Shown in pieces: positions 6,358-13,900 of a stretch of 22,204 nt of DNA. The position numbers and the translations under genes are program-made. The stretch is from CAZDUS01 sp964508705 (GTDB lineage Bacteria > Verrucomicrobiota > Kiritimatiellia > CAIKKV01 > CAITUY01), in NCBI GenBank assembly GCA_964508705.1, contig CAZDUS010000036.1:1-22204 (forward strand), written 5' to 3'. The notes below the pieces were generated by a model. It was not told the origin of the DNA and made no database searches. It saw only the letters and a list, made by a program, of their open reading frames with translations. Numbering within the stretch: position 1 is the first letter of the stretch; every line of letters begins with the position of its first letter.

Positions 6358-7566
6358 ATGGCAAAAGAACAGTTTAATCGAACAAAGCCGCATGTGAATG
6401 TGGGAACAATCGGTCACGTAGATCATGGTAAGACCACTTTGACGGCAGCCATTACCTATGTGCAGTCGTTGCGCGGGATGAGCACCTACGTCAAGTACGA
6501 TGAAGTGGCGAAGGCCTCTGAGTCGCAAGGTCGTCGCGATCCGACCAAGATTTTGACCATTGCGACCTCGCACGTTGAGTATAGCTCTGACAAGCGCCAC
6601 TATGCGCACGTTGACTGTCCGGGGCATGCTGACTATGTGAAGAACATGATCACGGGTGCGGCGCAGATGGATGGCGCAATTCTCGTGGTGAGCGCGTCGG
6701 ATGGGCCGATGCCCCAGACCCGCGAACACATTCTGTTGGCGCGTCAGGTGGGTGTGCCTACAGTTTTGGTGTTCTTGAACAAGGTTGACACTGTGGATGA
6801 TCCCGAATTGCTGGATCTGGTTGAGTTGGAAATCCGCGAATTGCTGTCCAAGTACGAGTATCCCGGCGATGACACGCCAATCATTCGTGGCAGTGCGTTG
6901 GCGGCCATTCAGGCGAAATCCGCAGATGATCCCGGTTGCAACAGCATCAAGGAATTGATGAACGCATTGGATAACTACATTCCGGAACCGGTTCGCGTGA
7001 TCGATAAGCCGTTCCTGTTGTCGGTTGAAGATGTCTTCTCGATTGAAGGTCGTGGAACCGTCGTTACGGGTCGTATTGAGCGCGGTATCATCAAGGTCGC
7101 TGACGAAGTTGAAATCGTTGGGTTGCGTCCCACGGTTAAGACGACGGCGACGGGCGTTGAAATGTTCCGCAAGCTGTTGGATGAAGGTCGCGCTGGTGAC
7201 AACGTTGGTGTCTTGTTGCGTAGCACGAAGAAGGAAGACGTGGAGCGTGGCCAGGTGTTGGCTAAGCCCGGCTCGATTACTCCGCACACGAAGTTCAAGT
7301 GCGAAGTTTATGTGTTGAGCAAGGAAGAAGGTGGACGTCATACCCCGTTCTTCAAGGGGTATCGCCCGCAGTTCTACTTCCGCACCACGGACGTGACTGG
7401 TGATGTGACGTTGCCGGATGGCGTGGAAATGGTCATGCCTGGTGACAACATCAGCATGACGGTGACGTTGATTGCACCGATCGCCATGGAGAAGTCGATG
7501 CGCTTCGCCATCCGCGAAGGTGGTCGTACGGTTGGCGCCGGTACGGTTGTTGAAATTCTCGAGTAA
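6358..7566 (+). CDS. tuf: Elongation factor Tu with atypical switch I
   Basis: EF-Tu delivers aminoacyl-tRNA to the ribosomal A site in a GTP-dependent way. The 402-residue protein shows G1 GHVDHGKT (19-26), G3 DCPGH (86-90), G4 NKVD and the RGSAL region. Domains 2 and 3 are intact, down to GGRTVGAGTVVEILE. AAAGGAG lies a few bases before the ATG. The oddity is switch I. Where most bacteria have EKARGITI, this protein has DPTKILTI (61-68). The essential threonine (T67) is kept, but the usual Arg-Gly is replaced by Lys-Ile, and the preceding APEEKA-type segment is ASESQGRR. I recall similar replacements in Verrucomicrobia-type EF-Tu but could not check. This is the only tuf in the window. Confidence 0.98.
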   Translation: MAKEQFNRTKPHVNVGTIGHVDHGKTTLTAAITYVQSLRGMSTYVKYDEVAKASESQGRRDPTKILTIATSHVEYSSDKRHYAHVDCPGHADYVKNMITGAAQMDGAILVVSASDGPMPQTREHILLARQVGVPTVLVFLNKVDTVDDPELLDLVELEIRELLSKYEYPGDDTPIIRGSALAAIQAKSADDPGCNSIKELMNALDNYIPEPVRVIDKPFLLSVEDVFSIEGRGTVVTGRIERGIIKVADEVEIVGLRPTVKTTATGVEMFRKLLDEGRAGDNVGVLLRSTKKEDVERGQVLAKPGSITPHTKFKCEVYVLSKEEGGRHTPFFKGYRPQFYFRTTDVTGDVTLPDGVEMVMPGDNISMTVTLIAPIAMEKSMRFAIREGGRTVGAGTVVEILE

Positions 7567-7603
7567 CAGCGACACGGTCGAGAGGCCGTTTAAAGGTGCG
7601 CAG

Positions 7604-7625
7604 GCGGCATCCAGCCGGATGCCGC
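7604..7625 (+). other. Hairpin between tuf and rpmG
   Basis: A perfect 9-bp stem, GCGGCATCC with GGATGCCGC, closes a four-base AGCC loop. The stem is stable, but there is no U-tract after it (GTGCAAAAGG follows), so it is not a standard intrinsic terminator. It could protect the 3' end of the tuf message or be a processing site separating abundant tuf mRNA from downstream genes. Function is inferred. Confidence 0.6.
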
Positions 7626-7649
7626 AGGCGTGCAAAAGGATGGAGAGTC

Positions 7650-7802
7650 ATGCCGAGGGAACAGGTCATTCTGGCGTGTACGGAGTGCAAGCGTCGTAAT
7701 TATACGACGACGAAGAACAAGCGCCTGACACCGGACCGGATGGAGATTAAGAAGTTTTGCCGGGCGGAGAAGAAGCATACGATGCATAAGGAGACCCGTT
7801 AA
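7650..7802 (+). CDS. rpmG: 50S ribosomal protein L33
   Basis: This is a 50-residue L33, a small protein of the large ribosomal subunit near the E site. It starts at ATG 7650, preceded by AAAGGATGGAG. The frame is open further upstream, but family homology begins at MPREQVILACTECKRRNY. Metal-binding positions are partly degenerate: C10 and C13 form the first CxxC and C37 is kept in KKFCRAEKKHTMHKETR, but the position of the fourth cysteine is E40. It thus lies between the zinc-binding and zinc-free forms. It sits between tuf and tRNA-Trp, as commonly seen for rpmG upstream of secE-nusG. Confidence 0.95.
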   Translation: MPREQVILACTECKRRNYTTTKNKRLTPDRMEIKKFCRAEKKHTMHKETR

Positions 7803-7836
7803 CCCGTGAGGGGGATGCGGGAGTCAGCCTGAGTAC

Positions 7837-7912
7837 AGGCCAGTAGCTCAACTGGCAGAGTACCGGTCTCCAAAACCGGGTGTTGGGGGTTCAAGTCCCT
7901 CCTGGCCTGCCA
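7837..7912 (+). tRNA. tRNA-Trp, anticodon CCA
   Basis: A complete 76-base cloverleaf. The acceptor AGGCCAG pairs with CTGGCCT, and the anticodon stem CCGGT pairs with ACCGG around the loop CTCCAAA, giving anticodon CCA. The T stem GGGGG pairs with CCCTC (one G-U) around TTCAAGT, the discriminator is G, and the CCA end is encoded. It is embedded between rpmG and secE. Its 3' end is only 21 bases from the secE start codon, so tRNA processing would generate the 5' end of the downstream message. Confidence 0.97.
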
Positions 7913-7933
7913 AATGAGTATGTGGGAGAGAAT

Positions 7934-8140
7934 GTGAATAAAGTGATGGACAGTCTACGAAGCGCGAAGTTCTTTCTGGCGGAAGTCAGGAATGAATTAT
8001 TGAAGTCCACGTGGCCGACTCGGAGTGAGTTGGTGGAATCCACGGTCGTAGTCATATTGTCTGTGGTACTGTTTGCCGTTTTTGTGGCGGCATGCGACAC
8101 GGTTCTGAGAACGGTGGTCAAGGTGCTTGCCCACCAGTAA
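7934..8140 (+). CDS. secE: Protein translocase subunit SecE
   Basis: SecE stabilises the SecY channel of the general secretion translocon in the inner membrane. This is the short, single-spanning form (68 residues). It has an amphipathic helix with the family signature EVRNELLKSTWPTRSELVEST, followed by one TM helix, VVVILSVVLFAVFVAA. The start chosen is GTG at 7934, five bases after the GGAG of GGGAGAG (7924-7930). An ATG at 7946 would be too far from that site. Anything upstream of about 7913 would run into tRNA-Trp. It is followed by nusG after 22 bases, the usual arrangement. Confidence 0.93.
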   Translation: MNKVMDSLRSAKFFLAEVRNELLKSTWPTRSELVESTVVVILSVVLFAVFVAACDTVLRTVVKVLAHQ

Positions 8141-8162
8141 TCAACACTAGGCCGGGGTTTTC

Positions 8163-8714
8163 ATGATTTTGAAACAATGGTTCGTGCTGCATACGTTGAC
8201 CGGCCAAGAGGGCAAGGTCAGGGAGAGTATTGAGCGGCGGCTTGACAAAGAAGAGATGCGGGAATATTTCGGCCAAGTGCTGATCCCGACGGAGAAGGTT
8301 TCGGAGACCAAGAAGGGCGTCAAGAGCGTCATTACGAGGAAGTTTTTTCCGGGTTACGTGCTGGTGAATGTGGGGCTGTACGATGAGAACCGGCAAGTAA
8401 TTGAAAAGGTTTGGTATTTTATCCGGGAAACACCCGGAGTGATAGGTTTTGTTGGTGGTGAACGGCCGGCGCCTCTCCGGCCAGATGAAGTAGAAGTGCT
8501 TCTGTTCCAGGTGGAAGAGAAGAAGGAGAAGGTCAAGCCTAAGGTGATTTATGACCGTGGAGAGACGGTTAAGATCACGGATGGGCCCTTCATGAACTTT
8601 ACCGGACTTGTCGAGGAAGTGGATGCGGAACGCGGCAAGTTAAAGGTATTGGTGGCTATCTTTGGGCGGTCGGCGCCTGTGGAACTGGAGTGTTGGCAGG
8701 TAGAACGACAATAA
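8163..8714 (+). CDS. nusG: Transcription termination/antitermination factor NusG
   Basis: NusG binds the RNA polymerase clamp, suppresses pausing and links transcription to Rho or the ribosome (S10). The 183-residue protein has the N-terminal NGN domain, starting QWFVLHTLTGQEGKV with the conserved FFPGYVLV segment and the TPGVIGFVG motif. A charged linker (about 117-128) leads to the C-terminal KOW domain from about residue 130 (YDRGETVKITDGPF, then GLVEEVD and VAIFGRSAPVELE). The length is standard, with no inserted domain. The Shine-Dalgarno is weak (GGCCGGGG). Its position between secE and rplK is the nearly universal one. Confidence 0.97.
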   Translation: MILKQWFVLHTLTGQEGKVRESIERRLDKEEMREYFGQVLIPTEKVSETKKGVKSVITRKFFPGYVLVNVGLYDENRQVIEKVWYFIRETPGVIGFVGGERPAPLRPDEVEVLLFQVEEKKEKVKPKVIYDRGETVKITDGPFMNFTGLVEEVDAERGKLKVLVAIFGRSAPVELECWQVERQ

Positions 8715-8724
8715 GCCTTGAATG

Positions 8725-8762
8725 GACCGGATGCCGGTCTTATTCCGCTGGAAATCGCGGAA
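8725..8762 (+). promoter_or_regulatory. Two tandem hairpins in the rplK leader
   Basis: The 67-base gap between nusG and rplK holds two perfect short stems. The first is GACCGG/CCGGTC around ATG (8725-8739). The second is TTCCGC/GCGGAA around an eight-base loop (8743-8762). They end nine bases before the Shine-Dalgarno AGAGGAG. In many bacteria ribosomal protein L1 represses translation at this leader. These stems are candidates for that site, but I cannot confirm the L1 motif. Confidence 0.45.
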
Positions 8763-8781
8763 GCAATGGCAGAGGAGTTAT

Positions 8782-9207
8782 ATGGCAAAGAAAGTAACAG
8801 GAAAAATCAAGCTACAGATTCCGGCCGGAGCTGCGAATCCTGCGCCGCCCGTAGGGCCAGCGCTGGGGCAGCACGGTGTCAACATCATGGAATTCTGCAA
8901 GCAGTTTAATGCGGCGACGCAGAAGATGTCCGGGCTTGTAATACCGGTGATTATCACCGTTTATCAAGACCGGTCCTTCACGTTTATCACAAAAAGCCCT
9001 CCGGCCTCTTCGTTGTTGAAGCGGGCGGCAGGACTGGCCAAAGGCTCGGCTCAGCCGAACCGGGACAAGGTTGGCAAGGTGACGTCGCAGCAGGTACTGG
9101 AAATCGTGCGTACCAAGATGAATGATCTTAACGCGACAGATGAAAACCAAGCCGCCCGAATGGTCGAAGGGACGGCTCGAAGCATGGGAATCGAGGTGAT
9201 TCGGTAG
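8782..9207 (+). CDS. rplK: 50S ribosomal protein L11
   Basis: L11 forms the stalk base of the large subunit and interacts with elongation factors and the stringent-response enzyme. The 141-residue protein matches the usual length. It starts MAKKVTGKIKLQIPAGAANPAPPVGPALGQ, with the proline-rich loop (PAPPVGPALGQHG) between domains, and ends in ARSMGIEVI. I chose ATG 8782, which has AGAGGAG (8771-8777) just upstream, rather than the in-frame ATG at 8722. It is followed two bases after its stop by rplA, so the two are translationally coupled. Confidence 0.97.
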   Translation: MAKKVTGKIKLQIPAGAANPAPPVGPALGQHGVNIMEFCKQFNAATQKMSGLVIPVIITVYQDRSFTFITKSPPASSLLKRAAGLAKGSAQPNRDKVGKVTSQQVLEIVRTKMNDLNATDENQAARMVEGTARSMGIEVIR

Positions 9208-9209
9208 CC

Positions 9210-9893
9210 ATGACAAAGCACGGGAAACGATATAACAAGATTAGCAAGGATGTTGAGGACAAGGTTTATGATCTTGCCGAGGCAATCCAATTTTTGAAAT
9301 CGCACAAGAGTGCCAAATTCGATGAAACGGCAGAGTTGGCCATCCGACTCGGCGTGGATACGAAGAAGAGCGACCAGACGGTTCGCGGGACGGTGGTGTT
9401 GCCACACGGTACGGGTAAGTCCATTCGAGTGTTGGTGTTTGCCGCTGGCGCGGCCGCTGACGCGGCGCGTGCCGCTGGCGCCGAAGTCGTCGGTAACGAG
9501 GAATTGATCGAGAAGGTCAAAGGTGGATGGACTGAGTTTGATGTGGCGATTGCCACGCCTGACGCCATGAAGGAAGTCCGTAAGCTTGGTAAGGTGCTGG
9601 GGCCGCGAGGTCTTATGCCGAATCCTAAGACGGGCACCGTGACGGACGATACGGCGGCGGCTGTGCGCGAGAGCAAGGCGGGTCGTGTGGAGTTCCGCAT
9701 GGACCGCGCTGGCAATGTGCAAGTGCCGTTTGGCAAGTTGTCGTTTGAAGAAAGCAAACTTCTGGAAAACGTCAATGTTGTCATTCATGCGGTCGCGGCG
9801 GCGAGGCCGGCGGCAACCAAGGGTGTGTTTATTAAGCGATGCACGCTAAGTTCCACGATGGGCGTAGGCCTCCGTGTGGATGTGCGTGATTAG
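9210..9893 (+). CDS. rplA: 50S ribosomal protein L1
   Basis: L1 forms the mobile L1 stalk, which moves deacylated tRNA out of the E site, and it often represses its own rplKA operon. The 227-residue product is standard in length. Recognisable blocks are KFDETAELAIRLGVDTKKSDQ, GTVVLPHGTGK, GPRGLMPNPKTGTV, and the C-terminal IKRCTLSSTMGVGLRVDV. The ATG lies two bases after the rplK stop with no independent strong ribosome binding site, implying coupled translation. Confidence 0.97.
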   Translation: MTKHGKRYNKISKDVEDKVYDLAEAIQFLKSHKSAKFDETAELAIRLGVDTKKSDQTVRGTVVLPHGTGKSIRVLVFAAGAAADAARAAGAEVVGNEELIEKVKGGWTEFDVAIATPDAMKEVRKLGKVLGPRGLMPNPKTGTVTDDTAAAVRESKAGRVEFRMDRAGNVQVPFGKLSFEESKLLENVNVVIHAVAAARPAATKGVFIKRCTLSSTMGVGLRVDVRD

Positions 9894-9907
9894 GACAGGA
9901 CGGGGCC

Positions 9908-10426
9908 ATGAGACCGGAAAAAAAATCAATTTATGACGAAGTAAGCGCCCAGATGCGTAAGTCGGACTACTTATTGGTAGCCGAGTACAAAGGGCTGAAA
10001 GTCGAGCAGGTTAGTGACCTCCGCCGCCAACTCAGGAAAGAGGGTTCGCGGATGCAGGTGGTTAAGAATCGTCTGGTGCGTTTGATTGCCCGCGAGAAGG
10101 GATGGGTGAAGATCGACTCGTCTCTCAAGGGGCAGTTGGCGATCGTCACGGGCACGGATGTTGTCCAGGCGGCCAAGACGTTGAAGAAGTTCAATAGTGC
10201 GAACGGGATGCCTCAGGTAAAGGCCGGGTACATGGGGAATGTGTATCTGACCTCCGCTGAGATTGATGTTCTGGCGGAATTACCTCCCCGTGAAGTGCTG
10301 TTGGCGCAGGTGGTAGGTACGGTGGCGGCGCCGTTGTCACGTTTGGTTGGCGTGTTGCAACAGAAGGTGTCGAGTATCGTGTATGTGTTGAAGGCAATTG
10401 AAAACAAGAAGAACGAGGCGAAGTAA
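9908..10426 (+). CDS. rplJ: 50S ribosomal protein L10
   Basis: L10 anchors the L7/L12 dimers at the ribosomal stalk. The 172-residue protein shows the family N-terminus (EVSAQMRKSDYLLVAEYKGLKVEQVSDLRRQLRKEG, in parts), VVKNRLVRLIA, and the C-terminal helix that binds L12 (VGVLQQKVSSIVYVLKAIENKK). The gap from rplA is only 14 bases, so the long L10 autoregulatory leader seen in many bacteria is absent. There is a run of eight adenines near the 5' end (9917 onward) within codons for Glu-Lys-Lys. Confidence 0.96.
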   Translation: MRPEKKSIYDEVSAQMRKSDYLLVAEYKGLKVEQVSDLRRQLRKEGSRMQVVKNRLVRLIAREKGWVKIDSSLKGQLAIVTGTDVVQAAKTLKKFNSANGMPQVKAGYMGNVYLTSAEIDVLAELPPREVLLAQVVGTVAAPLSRLVGVLQQKVSSIVYVLKAIENKKNEAK

Positions 10427-10451
10427 GTTTTTCACAAAATAGGAGACTACA

Positions 10452-10850
10452 ATGGCTGAGGAAATCAAACTGGAAGGTAAGATGGAAGAAATCGTCAAGG
10501 CGATCGAGGGAATGACCGTTCTCGAGCTCTCGCAGCTCGTGAAGGGCCTCGAACAGCGCTTGGGCGTTACGGCGGCGGCCCCGATGGCTGTCATGGCGGG
10601 TGCGGCTCCTGCAGCGGGCGCGGCTCCTGCGGCTGAAAAGACCGAATTCACAGTTGTGCTGGCTGAAGCCGGTAGCAATAAGATCGGCGTGATCAAGGAA
10701 ATTCGTACGATCACCGGGCTTGGCTTGAAAGAGTCCAAGGACTTGGTGGAAGGCGCTCCTAAGACAGTCAAGGAGTCAGCCACCAAGGAAGAAGCGGCCA
10801 AGATCAAGGAAGTTCTTGAGAAGGCTGGCGCTAAAGTCGAAGTCAAGTAA
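10452..10850 (+). CDS. rplL: 50S ribosomal protein L7/L12
   Basis: L7/L12 is the multi-copy stalk protein that recruits and activates translational GTPases. The 132-residue sequence has an N-terminal dimerisation domain that binds L10 (about 1-37), an alanine/proline-rich flexible hinge (AAAPMAVMAGAAPAAGAAPAA, in parts, about 40-62) and a C-terminal factor-binding domain from EKTEFTVVLAEAG, with the conserved GLGLKESKDLVEGAPK segment. AGGAG precedes the ATG. It completes the rplKAJL series upstream of rpoB. Confidence 0.97.
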   Translation: MAEEIKLEGKMEEIVKAIEGMTVLELSQLVKGLEQRLGVTAAAPMAVMAGAAPAAGAAPAAEKTEFTVVLAEAGSNKIGVIKEIRTITGLGLKESKDLVEGAPKTVKESATKEEAAKIKEVLEKAGAKVEVK

Positions 10851-10879
10851 CAGTCCTCAAGCGGGACGGTGTCCGGCGG

Positions 10880-10902
10880 GCGGCGGCTTATTTAGCCGCC
10901 GC
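10880..10902 (+). other. Strong hairpin between rplL and rpoB
   Basis: A perfect 9-bp GC-rich stem, GCGGCGGCT with AGCCGCCGC, encloses the loop TATTT. No U-tract follows (GTGGTCG). In E. coli this spacer holds an attenuator and an RNase III site that set a lower level of rpoBC relative to ribosomal proteins. By position this hairpin may do a similar job, which is inference. Confidence 0.6.
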
Positions 10903-10936
10903 GTGGTCGTAAGAACCCTGTTGCACAGGTGCTGGA

Positions 10937-13900
10937 ATGGTTGATCGAACGAATTACGGTAAATTGGTTGAGGTAATCGAACCGCCGAATCTCATTGAGA
11001 TTCAGACGGAGTCTTATAAGGATTTCCTCCAACTGCATATAGCTCCGGGGACCCGAAAGAGCAAGGGCTTGCAAGCCGTGTTCAAGGAGGTTTTCCCGAT
11101 CGAGAGCTATGATGGTCGGTATGTGCTGGACTTTGTGAAGTATGAATTCTCGTTGCCTAAAACGGATCCCAACGAGGTGCTTCGCGAGGGGGCAACTTAT
11201 GCAGGAACGCTTCAGGTTACCTTCCGCTTAAAGGAAGGAGATGAAGTTCGCGAAGAGAGCGTCTACATGGGTGAGATTCCACTCATGACGGCTCAAGGCT
11301 CCTTTGTGATCAATGGTGCGGAACGCGTGATTGTCAGTCAGCTTCATCGTTCGCCCGGAATTTGTTTCGAGCAGTCGGTGCACTCAAGCGGTTCGATGCT
11401 ATACTCGTTCCGGATCATTCCAGATCGCGGGTCATGGGTTGAGGTTCAGTTCGATGCTTCGGACTTGCTCTGGATATATCTTGACCGTCGGCACCGTCGC
11501 CGGAAGTTTTTGGCGACGACATTCCTCCGGGCCCTGGGATATGGGACCGATGAAGACCTGTTGCGTTTGTTCTATACGTTCCGGAAACTGAAGCTGTCCG
11601 ACGCTGTTAGCGCAGATGAGTTGGCGAATATTGTTTTCCGTGATGACGTCATTGATGTGGATTCGCAGACGGTTCTGTCGCGAAAATTCGAGCCGGTTTC
11701 CGAGAATGTCCTGTCCCAGATGAGGGCGGCAGGCTTCAAGGATGCGGATGTTGTTGATGTTTCATGGGACGGCGGAATCATGCTGAAGAGCGTGAAGGAA
11801 GATCCGACGCACTCGACTGATGATGCCTTGAAGGACATCTATCTTCGCTTGCGGCCTGGTGATCCCGCCACGGTTTCCAATGCACGACAATTGTTGAAGC
11901 GGTTGTTCTTTGATCCACGGCGATATGATCTGGGACGCGTTGGTCGATATAAGATTAACCAGAAATTGGACGGGGAACTCAAGGATGCGGCGGCGCTGAT
12001 TAAAGCGGTGCTGGCTACCAAGGATGCCGAAGCACGCGAGGCGCTCAGCGGGGCGAATGATGATGCGGAACGCACATTGACGTCGGACGGAGCCGATCTA
12101 ATTGCGGCTATCCGTTATTTGATCAGCATTCGAAGCGGTGCGGGGATGGTTGATGATATTGATCATCTGGGAAGTCGTCGCTTGCGCACCATAGGGGAGC
12201 TAGTTGAGAACCAGTGCCGAATTGGTCTGGCCCGTGCTGAACGTCTTGTGCGAGAACGCATGACACTGTTTGATCCACAGACTGGAACTTTAACACCACA
12301 ACGATTGGTCAACCCAAAGACGTTGTCTGCCGTGGTTAAGGATTTCTTCGGGCGCAGCCAGTTGAGCCAGTTTATGGATCAGACAAACCCATTGTCTGAG
12401 CTTGCGCATAAGCGGCGCTTAAGTGCCCTGGGTCCGGGCGGCTTAAGTCGTGAGCGTGCCGGATTTGAAGTGCGTGACGTCCATAGCAGTCATTATGGGC
12501 GTATTTGTCCGATCGAAACGCCGGAAGGTCCGAATATCGGTCTAATTTCATCGATGGGCATTTATGCCAGGGTGAATCAGTATGGATTCATTGAGACACC
12601 GTATCGGAAAGTGACCAATGGCGTTGTCAGCGAGGAAGTTGAGTTTCTGAGCGCTGACCGCGAAGAAAAGTACATTATTGCCCAGGCCAATACACCGACG
12701 GATGCCAAGGGACGCATGACGCGTGACGCCGTGGCTGTCCGTAACCGTGGTGAGTTTCTTGAAGTGCCGAAGGAAAAAGTCGACTTCATGGATGTATCAC
12801 CCAAGCAGGTGGTTTCTGTGGCGGCCGGGCTGATCCCGTTCCTTGAGCATGACGACGCGAATCGCGCATTGATGGGATCGAACATGATGCGGCAGGCCGT
12901 ACCTCTGCTTGAGACGGAACGGCCATTTGTGGCGACTGGGTTGGAAGGGCGCATTGCCCGTGACTCGGGTGTGCTTACGCTTGCCGATGAGGCAGGTGTG
13001 GTGACGTATGTGTCAGCCACCAAGATTGTAGTCAGTAGCGATATCAAGTCCAAGAGCAAGAAGGACGAGCGCGTTTATAAATTGCGGAAATTCATGCGTT
13101 CCAACGCAGGGACTTGCCTGAATCAGAAACCCGTGGTTAAAGTTGGGCAGAAGATCAGGAATGGTGATGTCCTGGCGGATGGTCCGGCAACGGCTTGTGG
13201 TGAGTTATCGCTAGGCCGAAACGTGCTTGTAGCGTTCATGCCTTGGTGCGGATTCAATTTTGAAGACGCCATTCTAATCAGCGAGCGTGTTGTCCGTGAC
13301 GATGTGTTTACTTCAGTCCATATCCAGGATTTTGAAGTTGGCGCGCGCGACACCAAGTTGGGTCCTGAGGAAATTACCCGTGATATACCGAATGTCGGGG
13401 AAGACGCACTGCGTAATCTCGGCACAGACGGTGTAATCCGTATAGGAGCCGAGGTTAAGCCTGATGACATTCTGGTGGGCAAGATCACGCCGAAGAGCGA
13501 GACGGAGCTTGCACCAGAAGAGCGGCTATTGCGGGCGATCTTCGGAGAGAAGGCGGCGGATGTCAGGGACACTTCGTTAACTGTTCCCAGCGGAACCTAC
13601 GGTATTGTGATGGATGTGAAGGTCTCGGCGCATAAGGATATTGAGCGCGAGAAGATGACGCCCGCTGAACGTCGGCGTCAGACAAAGAATGTTGCTGAGG
13701 AGCACAAGTCCAAGCGACAGGAAATTGTCGAGCAATTGACGGAGGCGTTAAGCAATATTCTGTTGGGTGAAAAGATCCCATTGGATGTTGTTAATGTTGA
13801 CTCCAACGAGATCATCATTCCCGCGAACCGTAAGATCACGAAGACATTGCTTAGAAAGTTAGCGGCGGAAAGTGCTCATATTGAGATTGAGAGCAGTCCG

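Noticed and set aside
6304..7635. Long open frame on the minus strand opposite tuf (443 codons)
   Set aside because: It is a shadow of the highly biased tuf coding sequence, with a His/Arg/Asn-rich composition and no family resemblance, and it crosses the tuf ribosome binding site.
9917..9926. Run of eight adenines at the start of rplJ as a programmed slippage site
   Set aside because: The frame reads through normally to a full-length L10, and no alternative frame product of interest follows.
12344..12420. Rifampicin-resistance substitutions in rpoB
   Set aside because: All the contact residues I checked match the sensitive type, so no resistance is indicated.
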